The notes under the pieces were generated by a model. It saw only the letters and a program-made list of their open reading frames with translations. It did not search any database and was not told where the DNA came from. DNA of 42,960 nucleotides from Gilliamella sp. App4-10. Its GTDB lineage: Bacteria; Pseudomonadota; Gammaproteobacteria; Enterobacterales; Orbaceae. Below, piece after piece: positions 16,171 through 24,986 of the stretch (within the stretch, counting starts at the first letter, position 1; each line of letters begins with the position of its first letter). The translations under genes were made by a program, and so were the position numbers. The stretch covers positions 1 through 42,960 of the forward strand of contig NZ_LZGS01000042.1 in NCBI RefSeq assembly GCF_001690495.1, read 5' to 3'.

Positions 16171-17451
16171 ATGTCAAAAATTTATAGGTTAGGATTGAAT
16201 ATCGGTTCAACAAAAGCGAAATGTGTGGTGCTTGATAAGCATAACAATTTTGTGTATACCAATGATGTTTGTCATAATACGCATATTGTGTCAACCGTAC
16301 TAGCGTTGTTAGACGAGATAGGGCGAAAACTTGGTAATAATATTATTTTGTCGATAAAAGTGACCGGTTCTGCAGGAATGGTTATTTCAGAAAAAGCTGA
16401 TATCGCATGTATTCAAGAAGTGGTTGCCACATCAGAGTTGGTGTATCGTAAATACCTCGAAGCGCGAACCTTGATTGATATTGGTAGTGAAGGTAGTAAG
16501 ATGTATTCCTTCTTTTCTGACCGTCCACCAGATATTCGAATAAATGGGAACTGTGCTGGCGGAACAGGGAAATTTATTGATCAGATGGCAACGTTGCTTA
16601 ATACGCCTGTTCAACAATTTGATTTGCTTGCTCAAAAACATGACCAAATTTATCTAATCGCCTCGCGTTGTAGTGTTTTTGCTAAACCTGATGTCCAAAA
16701 CTTAATTAGTCGCAACGTTTCAAAAGAAAACATTGATTATTCTATTTTACAAATAGTTTGTATTCAGCTATTTAAAACCTTGGTGCACGGTTATGCTGTT
16801 GTGCCTAAAGTGATGTTAATTGCTGGAGCACTTTCATTTATTTCAACACTTGGTAAAGCAGTGTTAAAGATCTTAAAGCTAAATGATGAACAGATTTTAA
16901 AAACCGAACATCCTATATTATTGTCGGTATGGGGGGGGGTGATTCATCTTATTGACCATACCGAACTTTCAATCAATGCTTTTATTGCAAAATTAAATTC
17001 TTCAAAAAAAGTAATAGCTAATCAGAATGTTAGATCAAATCCACTATTTAATGAATCATTACCTTTTGATGATTGGATAAACAAACACAAATACATCGAA
17101 ATTCCTAGAATTAATTTAACTGATTATCAAAAGCAAAATGCGTTTTTAGGTATTGCTAGTAGATCTACAACCACAAAACTCACCTTAATTGATGAAGATG
17201 ATGGGCTACTATCTACACATTATGCGCCTAATAATGGTCACACTATTAATGCTTTAATAAAAGGTGTGAGTCAATTAAAGCAAAAAATTGCTGAATCAAG
17301 CAAAAATATTTTTATTGCCCGTACTGGTGTAACCTTTTATGGTGAAGAGCTGTTAAAAGTGGCTTGTGCCTTTGATGATGGTTTAGGCGAGGTTTACGAG
17401 CTTAATCGTCTGCATTTTATGGTTAGTTGTTTAAAACATACGCAATTATAG
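16171..17451 (+). CDS. BadF/BadG/HgdC-type activator ATPase, probably truncated
   Basis: This family contains ATP-dependent activators that pass an electron through a [4Fe-4S] cluster to radical 2-hydroxyacyl-CoA dehydratases or benzoyl-CoA reductases. Residues 1 to about 275 form one complete ASKHA-fold domain: GLNIGSTKAK phosphate loop, IDIGSEGSKM, C128 in NGNCAGGTGKF and C167 in SRCSVFA, the two Cys that bind the shared cluster. A second such domain starts at about residue 325 (AFLGIASRSTTTKLTLID) but stops after about 85 residues at GLGEV, followed by an unrelated tail. Related large proteins run to over 1000 residues with two domains and a long C-terminal region, so this gene is probably a remnant. 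A run of nine G at 16931-16939 lies in the coding sequence. No dehydratase genes are nearby. Confidence 0.75.
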   Translation: MSKIYRLGLNIGSTKAKCVVLDKHNNFVYTNDVCHNTHIVSTVLALLDEIGRKLGNNIILSIKVTGSAGMVISEKADIACIQEVVATSELVYRKYLEARTLIDIGSEGSKMYSFFSDRPPDIRINGNCAGGTGKFIDQMATLLNTPVQQFDLLAQKHDQIYLIASRCSVFAKPDVQNLISRNVSKENIDYSILQIVCIQLFKTLVHGYAVVPKVMLIAGALSFISTLGKAVLKILKLNDEQILKTEHPILLSVWGGVIHLIDHTELSINAFIAKLNSSKKVIANQNVRSNPLFNESLPFDDWINKHKYIEIPRINLTDYQKQNAFLGIASRSTTTKLTLIDEDDGLLSTHYAPNNGHTINALIKGVSQLKQKIAESSKNIFIARTGVTFYGEELLKVACAFDDGLGEVYELNRLHFMVSCLKHTQL

Positions 17452-17538
17452 AGAATTATTTAATTACTATAAAACTATATAGTTATGTTATAGTCTATCA
17501 ATTTAATCATTGTTGAGCATTTACTAGGAGGAACAAGA

Positions 17539-18147
17539 GTGTTGTCGATTTATCAATTAAAGCCCAAATTTCAAGCATTTCTTAGGCCATTTGCCAATTA
17601 CCTTTATAAGGCTAATATAACCGCAAATCAAGTAACATTAATTGCAGGTTTGGGATCTATTTTTATCGCACTGATTGTTGGGAGGTTAGTGGCATATCAA
17701 TGGATTTTCTGCCTTATTCCAATATGGATGTTTATCCGTATGGCACTTAATGCTATTGATGGTATATTAGCCAGAGAATATAACCAAAAATCAAATTTGG
17801 GTGCTTATTTAAATGAGATTTGTGATGTTGTATCGGATAGCGCACTGTTACTCATTTTTACGCAACTTGACAATGTTAGTAATTATTTAGTCATCTTAGT
17901 AGTTTTATTGTCGTTTTTGACTGAATACAGTGGTGTGCTAGGGGTTATGATTGGCGCTTCACGGCGATATGATGGTCCAATGGGTAAGAGCGACCGTGCG
18001 TTTATTTTTGGGGGAATAAGTCTAGCCATTGCGACTTATTTATTACCTTTAAACTACATCAATACGCTATTATGGGTCATCAGTATTTTGCTTATTTATA
18101 CTGTATTTAACAGAATCCGAAACGGCATGAAAGAAGTCAAAAAATAA
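17539..18147 (+). CDS. ynbA: CDP-alcohol phosphatidyltransferase family protein, YnbA-like
   Basis: A 202-residue membrane enzyme of the family that transfers a phosphatidyl group from CDP-diacylglycerol to an alcohol. The signature at about residues 71-99 reads LNAIDGILAR then GAYLNEICDVVSD. Compared with the usual D-x2-D-G-x2-A-R-x8-G-x3-D-x3-D, the first and third Asp are Asn. I believe Escherichia coli YnbA has the same replacements, so this is a subfamily trait rather than damage. There are about six hydrophobic segments. The start is GTG with an excellent AGGAGG seven bases upstream. It is the first gene of a run of same-strand genes matching ynbA, ynbC, ynbD and ynbB; the acceptor alcohol is unknown. 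Confidence 0.85.
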   Translation: MLSIYQLKPKFQAFLRPFANYLYKANITANQVTLIAGLGSIFIALIVGRLVAYQWIFCLIPIWMFIRMALNAIDGILAREYNQKSNLGAYLNEICDVVSDSALLLIFTQLDNVSNYLVILVVLLSFLTEYSGVLGVMIGASRRYDGPMGKSDRAFIFGGISLAIATYLLPLNYINTLLWVISILLIYTVFNRIRNGMKEVKK

Positions 18148-18159
18148 TAAGGAGAGAAT

Positions 18160-19911
18160 ATGCGTCAACAGCAACAAAAAACATTTATTAGTCATGATGG
18201 TTGCCAGTTATTTTATCGCTATTGGCCTGCCGTTGATAGCGATGCGGATAAGTCTAGAGCAATAGTGCTTTTTCACCGAGGGCATGAACATTCGGGGCGA
18301 GTTGAGCATCTTGCTGACGAATTAAATCTACCTGATTACCAGTTCTTTGCTTGGGATGCCAGAGGCAATGGTCAATCGGAAGGTGAACGTGGTGATGCTC
18401 TCAATTTTGCAACGTTAATTAAAGATGCTAACTGTTTTATTGAACATATCATACAAGAGTATGACCTGCGTCAAGAAGATATTGCTGTTATTGCCCAAAG
18501 TGTTGGTGCTGTTATTGCTTCGGCGTGGGTACATGACTATGTACCAAATATTCGTGCCTTAGTGCTAGGATCGCCAGCCTTTAGTGTAAAATTGTATGTA
18601 CCATTAGCGGTGCCAAGCTTAAAATTACTGTATAGTTTGAAAGGTAATTTCTTTGTTAATAGTTATGTTAAATCTAAATTGCTGACGCATGATGTTGAGC
18701 GTGCACAATCTTTCACACAAGATCCATTAATAACACGGCAGATATCAGTTCGATTGCTTTTGGATTTATATTCGGTGTCAGATCGTATTATAAAAGATGC
18801 AAATGCTATCACCGTACCAACACAATTGCTAGTTTCTGGCTCGGATTATGTAGTAAGACGTAAACCACAAAAACAATTTTACAATAATTTGGGCACACAG
18901 CAAAAAGAATTTCACATACTGCCAGGTTTTTATCATGATACGTTTGGTGAAAAAGATCGAAAGTTTGCCATCGATCGTGCAAGGCGATTTATTATTGGCT
19001 GTTTTGCCAATCAACCTAGTGTACCATCATTAGTTAATGCTGATTTGGTGGGATATACACGGCAAGAAGCAGATAACTTAACGATGCCACCATCTGGCCT
19101 TATTAAGTCTCTATACTGGAAGTATATGAAAATCAACATAAAATATGTCAGTAAACTTTCTGACGGAGTTAAACTTGGTATTAATACGGGATTTGATTCG
19201 GGTAGTATGATGGATTATGTTTATCGTAATGAACCTTCAGGAACCTCAAAATTAGGGCGTTTTTTGGATTATATTTATTTACAAGCTATAGGTTGGCAAG
19301 GTATTCGACAACGAAAAGTACATCTTGAAGAGTTAGTTAAATTAGCTATCAATAAATTAGTTGAGCAGAACTACTCTATCGATATTGTTGATATAGCCGC
19401 TGGACACGGTCGTTATATTTTAGAAACGATTAATCAAATCGGCAATAAACCTAATTCGATATTACTGCGAGATTATAGTGATATTAATGTAAGAGATGGG
19501 CAAGCGTTGATAGCTGAAAAGGGCTTAACTGATATCGCACGTTTTGAAAAGGGTGATGCTTTTAGTCGACAACAACTCGCCCAATTATCCCCTAAACCAA
19601 CTTTAGCTGTTGTGTCTGGTTTGTATGAACTGTTTAGTGATAACCAGTTGCTACGCGATTCCCTATCAGGGCTAGCAGATTCAATACCTGAAGGGGGATA
19701 TTTAATTTATACTAATCAGCCATGGCATCCGCAAGTAGAATTTATTGCAAGAGTATTAACATCACATCGTGATGGTCAGCCATGGATTATGCGAAGGCGT
19801 ACACAACTTGAAATGGATCAATTGGTTGCCGCTGCTGGTTTTAGAAAAATCACAATGCGTATTGATCAGTGGGGAATTTTTACCGTATCACTAGCGCAAC
19901 GAATTAAATAA
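18160..19911 (+). CDS. ynbC: Alpha/beta hydrolase-methyltransferase fusion, YnbC-like
   Basis: A 583-residue protein of two parts. Residues about 8-275 are a serine hydrolase of the monoacylglycerol-lipase type: FHRGHEHSGR near the oxyanion hole, nucleophile S114 in IAQSVGAV, and FYHDTFGE for the catalytic His. Residues about 330-583 look like a class I SAM-dependent methyltransferase, with the SAM-binding DIVDIAAGHGRYI at about 407-419 and a later WGIFTVSLA strand. Length and order match E. coli YnbC. It starts 12 bases after ynbA with AAGGAGAG ahead, and its stop abuts the next gene. Both domains suggest processing of a lipid or lipid-linked product, but the substrate is not known. Confidence 0.85.
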   Translation: MRQQQQKTFISHDGCQLFYRYWPAVDSDADKSRAIVLFHRGHEHSGRVEHLADELNLPDYQFFAWDARGNGQSEGERGDALNFATLIKDANCFIEHIIQEYDLRQEDIAVIAQSVGAVIASAWVHDYVPNIRALVLGSPAFSVKLYVPLAVPSLKLLYSLKGNFFVNSYVKSKLLTHDVERAQSFTQDPLITRQISVRLLLDLYSVSDRIIKDANAITVPTQLLVSGSDYVVRRKPQKQFYNNLGTQQKEFHILPGFYHDTFGEKDRKFAIDRARRFIIGCFANQPSVPSLVNADLVGYTRQEADNLTMPPSGLIKSLYWKYMKINIKYVSKLSDGVKLGINTGFDSGSMMDYVYRNEPSGTSKLGRFLDYIYLQAIGWQGIRQRKVHLEELVKLAINKLVEQNYSIDIVDIAAGHGRYILETINQIGNKPNSILLRDYSDINVRDGQALIAEKGLTDIARFEKGDAFSRQQLAQLSPKPTLAVVSGLYELFSDNQLLRDSLSGLADSIPEGGYLIYTNQPWHPQVEFIARVLTSHRDGQPWIMRRRTQLEMDQLVAAAGFRKITMRIDQWGIFTVSLAQRIK

Positions 19912-19917
19912 TTGGTA

Positions 19918-21222
19918 ATGGATAGAGTAAAACTAGGATTTGATAAGCTAACTATTTATAAGTTCATATGGTTAGTCGGTTTAGCAATTTTCTTTTTTGC
20001 TAGCTATGATTTTGCCAATTGGTTTACTTCTACACGCCGTGATGTAGGGAGTATATTTCTTGAATGGGAGCGTTCAATTCCTTTATGTTCTTGGTCTATC
20101 GTACCTTATTGGTCGATAGATCTTATGTGTGGACTCGCAATATTACTTGTTTGGTCTTATCGAACCTTAAAAATACTCTGTTTTCGTCTTTTATCCGCTC
20201 AGATTATTTGTACTATCTTTTTTTTGATCTTTTCGCTAAAATTTTTTTTTGATCGCCCAAAATTAGATGGATTACCGGGATTATTGTTTGATATTTTGAC
20301 GAGATTTGATAAACCGTTTAATCAAGTTTTGTCGCTCCATATAATATTATTGGTTATTTTGTGGGATTTTTATGCTAACTATCTCCGTGGCGGCTGGCGT
20401 TGTATTGTGCATATTTTGTGTTTATTAATTGGTTTATCGGTATTAACGACTTGGCATCATCATTTTTGTGACATATCAACTGGGCTTTGGGTAGGGTGCT
20501 TTTGTATTTGGTTATGGCCTGATGATGGCTTATCGCCACTAAAAAATTGCCAATTACCTAAACAATATGTTTGGAGTAGTCTCTATTTTTTACTGTTTTT
20601 ATTGCTATTTTCTATTGCTATTTACTTTTCTTCATGGGCATTGTGGCTATTGTGGTTTTCAGGTGCATTTTTATTGGTTTCAGTAAATTATTTGTTATTT
20701 GGTGCAGTGGGTTTTCAAAAACAGGCTAATGGACATTTTAATCTTGCTGTTACTATTTTATATTTGCCTTATTTTATAATTATGTGGATTAACTCACGAT
20801 TGTGGACATTTAAAAATAACCCAGTCGATTTGATTTGTGATAATGTTTATTTAGGGCGAATACCATCCAATAATACATTGCACACAAATCACTTTACATC
20901 GATAGTTGATCTTTGTGCAGAATTACCGATTACTCAATTTAATGGAAATTACCATTCGATCCCTGTGCTAGATATGACGCCACTAACCATTGAACAATGT
21001 CAACAAACAGCCAAAATTATTGAGAAATATCATCAACAAGGGAAATTATTAGTTTGTTGTGCTTTAGGCTATTCACGCAGTGCTACTGCCATTATTGCTT
21101 GGTTATTGTTGACTAAAAGAGTATCAAACTTAGATGAAGCGATAACTAAGGTTAAAGTATGCCGCCCTAATATTGTCATCACCACTAAACAACAATTAAT
21201 TTTAACAGAATGTTTTTTCTAA
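19918..21222 (+). CDS. ynbD: PAP2-like membrane protein fused to dual-specificity phosphatase, YnbD-like
   Basis: A protein of about 434 residues. The N-terminal 300 residues hold many transmembrane helices with a PAP2/AUR1-like signature near HHHFCDISTGLWVG (His, then Asp four residues later). The C-terminal 120 residues are a cytoplasmic protein-tyrosine/dual-specificity phosphatase fold with a CX5R loop, C381-ALGYS-R387. I chose the ATG at 19918; a TTG at 19912 directly after the previous stop would add two residues, and neither has a clear ribosome binding site, so translation is probably coupled to ynbC. Layout and context match E. coli YnbD. It could dephosphorylate the product of the YnbA-type enzyme, for example a phosphatidyl-alcohol phosphate, but that is inference. 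Confidence 0.83.
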   Translation: MDRVKLGFDKLTIYKFIWLVGLAIFFFASYDFANWFTSTRRDVGSIFLEWERSIPLCSWSIVPYWSIDLMCGLAILLVWSYRTLKILCFRLLSAQIICTIFFLIFSLKFFFDRPKLDGLPGLLFDILTRFDKPFNQVLSLHIILLVILWDFYANYLRGGWRCIVHILCLLIGLSVLTTWHHHFCDISTGLWVGCFCIWLWPDDGLSPLKNCQLPKQYVWSSLYFLLFLLLFSIAIYFSSWALWLLWFSGAFLLVSVNYLLFGAVGFQKQANGHFNLAVTILYLPYFIIMWINSRLWTFKNNPVDLICDNVYLGRIPSNNTLHTNHFTSIVDLCAELPITQFNGNYHSIPVLDMTPLTIEQCQQTAKIIEKYHQQGKLLVCCALGYSRSATAIIAWLLLTKRVSNLDEAITKVKVCRPNIVITTKQQLILTECFF

Positions 21223-21241
21223 ATAACAAAAGGAAGTTGGT

Positions 21242-21607
21242 ATGTTAAGTCATGATGATACAAAAACTGTAATACACGCAAGTCAAATTTCACTTATAAC
21301 ATTTTGTAGCTTACTAGTTATCAGCTTACCAATTAGTCTATTTTCGCTACTATTAACCAGTATAGCGTTACGCTTTGAGTTGATAACAAGTGAGGTGATT
21401 AACAGCACATTATCATTAACCCTATTTTGTTTTGTAGCCTTGATTATAGGACTGATTAGTATTTATTACGCATTGCGCATCCAATTTAACAAACAATTGT
21501 TTAAATATTTAGCCATCCGTAATGAACAAATAGCCAATACACTTATTGAGTTAGATAATGTGTTAGTGACCTTTCATTTTATTAAATCCAATCCAATCAG
21601 TTGGTAA
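21242..21607 (+). CDS. Small membrane protein of unknown function
   Basis: A 121-residue protein with two long hydrophobic helices (about residues 15-42 and 57-78) followed by a basic, helical cytoplasmic tail. AAAAGGAAG precedes the ATG. It lies between the ynbD-like and ynbB-like genes on the same strand, 19 bases after the former, so it belongs to that cluster. I do not recognise a family. A frame one base out of register from about 21586 to 21744, with a single stop, reads QLVTRIITKCQQGTLIKAV and later RRMVQWYYPNLVTEL. The gene may therefore once have been longer and have lost its end by frameshift. Confidence 0.65.
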   Translation: MLSHDDTKTVIHASQISLITFCSLLVISLPISLFSLLLTSIALRFELITSEVINSTLSLTLFCFVALIIGLISIYYALRIQFNKQLFKYLAIRNEQIANTLIELDNVLVTFHFIKSNPISW

Positions 21608-21794
21608 CACGGATCATTACCAAATGTCAACAAGGTACATTAATTAAGGCTGTTTAGAAAAATAATAGTGGTGGTGATGCAAATCGTGTTGTTAATAGGC
21701 GCATGGTTCAGTGGTATTATCCAAACTTGGTAACAGAATTATAACGAAAATCGCTTCAAATTAAATGATGAAAAAGAAATAAGGAGAAACAAAG

Positions 21795-22733
21795 ATGTCT
21801 AATTATCAACGTGATATTTTATTACTATTTATCGGTATTGGTATTTTGCTTATTATTGCCTCTATTATTGGTTGGCTGTTAAAACGGCGCCTTAGTTGTC
21901 CAAATAGTGTAATTGATAATCTCAATAAACGCATTAACGCTTGGTGGGTAATGGTGGCAATTATTGGAGTTACTTTTTGGGTAGGAGAATTGGCTATCAT
22001 TTTTCTATTCTTTGTGTTATCAGGCATTGCATTACGTGAATTTTTAACCTTAACGCCTATTAGTCGTTACGATTCTTATGCATTGATATTTGCTTATTTT
22101 ATTGCTTTACCTTTGCAATATATTTTAGTGGTTATGTCATGGTATGGATTGTTTAGCATTTTTATTCCTGTTTATGGCTTTTTACTATTATCGATCTTGG
22201 CGGCAATAACCGGCTCAACCGATCATTTTTTAGCGAGAATAGCTGAAGTACAATGGGGACTAATGATTACGGTTTATAGCATTTCTTGCGTGCCTGCACT
22301 ATTAATATTACCAATCAGTAATTACCAAGATCGTAATCTGCTTTTAATTGCTTTTTTAGTATTAGTTGTTCAACTTTCAGATGTATTGCAATACATGTTT
22401 GGAAAATTATTCGGTAAACACAAAATTAGCCCAAATTTATCACCCTCTAAAACCGTTGAAGGGTTTATTGGAGGAATTTTATCAGCAAGTTTAATTGGTG
22501 CTTGCCTATTTTGGCTAACACCTTTTAGCTTTATGCAAGCTGGTTTGATTTCACTTATGATTACGTTATTAGGGTTTTTGGGAGGTTTGGTTATGTCAGC
22601 CATCAAACGTGACAGAGGCATAAAGGATTGGGGAAATCTAATCGGTGGTCATGGTGGGGTTCTTGATCGTTTAGATTCTGTCTGTTTTGCAGCCCCTATC
22701 TTTTTTCATGTTGTACGTTATTTTTGGACATAA
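21795..22733 (+). CDS. ynbB: CdsA-like phosphatidate cytidylyltransferase, YnbB-like
   Basis: A 312-residue integral membrane enzyme that would make CDP-diacylglycerol (or a related CDP-lipid) from phosphatidic acid and CTP. The C-terminal signature is clear: SPSKTVEGFIGG at about residues 216-227, then AIKRDRGIKDWGNLI, GGHGGVLDRLDS. The usual Pro of PGHGG is Gly here. About eight transmembrane helices are seen. AAGGAG lies 8 bases upstream of the ATG. In the ynb context it should supply the CDP-lipid used by the YnbA-type transferase. The housekeeping cdsA is normally elsewhere, next to the undecaprenyl-diphosphate synthase gene, so this is the accessory paralogue. Confidence 0.87.
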   Translation: MSNYQRDILLLFIGIGILLIIASIIGWLLKRRLSCPNSVIDNLNKRINAWWVMVAIIGVTFWVGELAIIFLFFVLSGIALREFLTLTPISRYDSYALIFAYFIALPLQYILVVMSWYGLFSIFIPVYGFLLLSILAAITGSTDHFLARIAEVQWGLMITVYSISCVPALLILPISNYQDRNLLLIAFLVLVVQLSDVLQYMFGKLFGKHKISPNLSPSKTVEGFIGGILSASLIGACLFWLTPFSFMQAGLISLMITLLGFLGGLVMSAIKRDRGIKDWGNLIGGHGGVLDRLDSVCFAAPIFFHVVRYFWT

Positions 22734-22872
22734 CTTTAATACCAAGTTTAGATAACCAGAATAGATTATATAAATTATACAAGTTTACATGTAAAAAAAG
22801 AGCAAAGCTGTTTAAATTATGATATAAATACAGGCATTGTATTAATGCTAATATATAAATAAGGACTTTATT

Positions 22873-23136
22873 ATGTTAAAAGAGCAAATGGTAGTAAAAA
22901 ATTCAACGGGTTTACATGCACGCCCGGTAACAACACTTGTAAAATTAGCTGGTCGCTATAAATCATCCATTGAGCTTGTTTACAATGACAAAGCAATCAA
23001 ATTAAAAAGCATGATGGGTTTACTTGGTGCTGGCGTTAAAGGCGGTTCTACTGTTGAAATCATCTGTGATGGTGAAGATGAGCAAGCAGCAATGGACGAA
23101 ATCCGTGAGTTATTCGCAACAGGCTTTGGTGAATAA
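22873..23136 (+). CDS. HPr-family phosphocarrier protein
   Basis: An 87-residue HPr. It has the active-site His15 in STGLHARPV and Ser46 in KLKSMMGLLGAG, the position phosphorylated by HPr kinase in other bacteria. HPr carries phosphate from enzyme I to sugar-specific EIIA proteins. AAGGA lies seven bases before the ATG. It stands alone: enzyme I and crr genes do not follow, unlike the usual ptsHI-crr operon. It may be the only HPr of a genome with a split operon, or a second HPr (NPr-like). A fructose-family PTS lies 1.9 kb downstream. Function as an HPr is certain; the gene symbol ptsH is not. Confidence 0.9.
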   Translation: MLKEQMVVKNSTGLHARPVTTLVKLAGRYKSSIELVYNDKAIKLKSMMGLLGAGVKGGSTVEIICDGEDEQAAMDEIRELFATGFGE

Positions 23137-23174
23137 TTACTGAGTTAATCTCGTAATCATTTTTAAGAAATTTA

Positions 23175-23198
23175 TTCCGTCGACGATCGTCGACGGAA
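23175..23198. repeat. Perfect 24-base palindrome downstream of HPr
   Basis: The half-site TTCCGTCGACGA is followed directly by its reverse complement, with no loop, in an otherwise AT-rich gap. It is 38 bases after the HPr stop. No T-run follows on either strand, so it is not a standard terminator; transcribed, it would still form a strong hairpin that could protect or end transcripts from both sides. A protein-binding site is the alternative. Confidence 0.6.
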
Positions 23199-23256
23199 GT
23201 GTAAAGAAGGCGTTAACTAAATACTTTATAGTAGACATATTTATCCAATTGAATGG

Positions 23257-24618
23257 TTAATCTTTGATAATCGAATGTAGTTCTTTATGATCAATCGAAG
23301 GTAACAAACGCGTAAATCCTCGAGTAAGATAAAGTAAATAAAGAAAACCCATTGCCAACCAAACTAAACCAACAATCATCGCTGTAGCATCAAGACTTGT
23401 CCATAACCATAGTGAGAGTAAAACGCCAATGGCAGGTAGCATGCCATATTTGAATAGGACAGAGAATGTTTTTTTCTTGGTATTGCCTAAATAGCTTTTA
23501 ATTACACATAAATTAACAAAGGTAAATGCAACTAAAGCACCAAAACTGATCATTGAAACAACTAAACTAAGATCTAATACTAATGACAGTAATGAAAAAC
23601 AGGCGACAAAAATAATCGACAAGTAAGGGGTTCTAAAGCGTGGATGAATTTTATAAAAGATTTGTTTAGGTAACACACCTTCACGCCCCATTGCATAGAA
23701 TATTCTTGATACACTCGTTTGTGCAGTCATTGCCGATGCAAAGACACCTGTTAAATATGCAGCTTGGAAGAAGTTATACATAAAATTACTGCCTAATTGG
23801 CTGATATTACCAACTTGACGAACCACATCTAAACTTGCAGTATCTTTATTATCGATGAAATCACTCCATTTAGGGTAAGCTAAATGTGCACAATAAGAAA
23901 CTACTAAAAAAATACAACCAGCAATAAGAACAGTCCAGATAATGGCTCTTGGAAGCGATTTTTGTGCATCGTTAGACTCTTCTGCCAAGGTAGCAATGGC
24001 ATCAAATCCTAAAAAAGCGAGGCATAATATTGCTGCACCTGACATTAAACCACTCAAATCATTCGCATTAACTTGTAGTGGTTTTATCATTGCTTCAGGG
24101 GTTAAATCCACATTAACTAAAGTCAAAAATATAAATAATCCAATAAAAATCATCTGAACAATAATTAAAGTGAAATTCACCGAATTAATCAATTTAATAC
24201 CCAGATAATTTAAAAGACTAACACCAATCAATGATCCAAGTACAAAAACATACGCAGGAACGCTAGGAAATGCTTCGTTAAGATAAATACCGAGTACCAA
24301 ATAATTTAATATTGGTAAAAATAGGTAATCAAGGATTTGTGCCCAACCCACCAAAAATCCAATTTTACCACCAAACGTATGTTGAACATACGAATAGGCA
24401 GAACCAGCAATTGGAAGCTTATTTGCCATTCGGCAATAGCTTAATGCTGTAAAAAAGATCATAGCTAGGGTGATAATATAAGCTATAGGTAAGTGACCGT
24501 TACTTAATACTGTCACTTCCCCATAAGTGGTAAAGATCCCCAAAGGAACCATATAAGCTAAACCAAATGCAATCAATGCAGGTGTGGTTAAAACTCGTTT
24601 CATTTTTATTGCGGACAT
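23257..24618 (-). CDS. APC-superfamily amino acid permease, PuuP-like
   Basis: A 453-residue, twelve-helix secondary transporter. The sequence follows E. coli putrescine importer PuuP closely: ALTTP-type start (VLTTPALIAFGLAYMVPLGI), PIAGSAYSYVQ, LVGWAQILDYLFLPILNYL, CLAFLGFDAIATLAEE, and SVSRIFYAMGREGVLP. I chose the ATG at 24618, which has AGAGGAG upstream; a longer TTG-initiated frame from 24639 would include that site. It is transcribed divergently from the PTS genes and lies alone, without putrescine catabolism genes. Substrate could be putrescine or an amino acid. Confidence 0.88.
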   Translation of the reverse strand: MSAIKMKRVLTTPALIAFGLAYMVPLGIFTTYGEVTVLSNGHLPIAYIITLAMIFFTALSYCRMANKLPIAGSAYSYVQHTFGGKIGFLVGWAQILDYLFLPILNYLVLGIYLNEAFPSVPAYVFVLGSLIGVSLLNYLGIKLINSVNFTLIIVQMIFIGLFIFLTLVNVDLTPEAMIKPLQVNANDLSGLMSGAAILCLAFLGFDAIATLAEESNDAQKSLPRAIIWTVLIAGCIFLVVSYCAHLAYPKWSDFIDNKDTASLDVVRQVGNISQLGSNFMYNFFQAAYLTGVFASAMTAQTSVSRIFYAMGREGVLPKQIFYKIHPRFRTPYLSIIFVACFSLLSLVLDLSLVVSMISFGALVAFTFVNLCVIKSYLGNTKKKTFSVLFKYGMLPAIGVLLSLWLWTSLDATAMIVGLVWLAMGFLYLLYLTRGFTRLLPSIDHKELHSIIKD

Positions 24619-24986
24619 GACTTTGCTCCTCTGTCCCAAAAAACAATAAAAAACTACTAAGTATAGTTTTGCCTTTTTACCCGCTTAAAGCGGCAGGGAA
24701 TTCTGCCATATTGTGATAATTATGCAAGTTAATTTTTAGTAAAATGATACTAAAGCAAACAAATTATTACCTTTAAAGCATATTATTAGTGATTTTAGTC
24801 CAATTTAATTTAGAGTATTTGGTTAAACGGTTAATTCTCTATTTGCATATTTGTGATCCAAATCTATTATTTATTAGACAAAATAAGTGTCAGTGCAAAT
24901 AAATTATTGTATATTTTATCTGCAATCTAAGTAGAGTGAAAATTGCGTTATTGCGAATAATCTATTATTAGTAAGAGGATGAATTT
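24619..24986. promoter_or_regulatory. Divergent control region with leader hairpins
   Basis: The 368-base gap between the divergent permease and PTS genes holds no gene. On the permease (minus) strand, two small hairpins overlap by two bases: GGCAG/CTGCC at 24692-24707 and CCGC/GCGG at 24681-24693, about 70 bases before the start codon, suggesting a structured leader. TTGTGATCCAAATCTATT near 24851-24868 has one good CRP half-site (TGTGA) and a poor second half, and would suit catabolite control of the PTS genes. Promoter boxes cannot be assigned with confidence. Confidence 0.35.
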
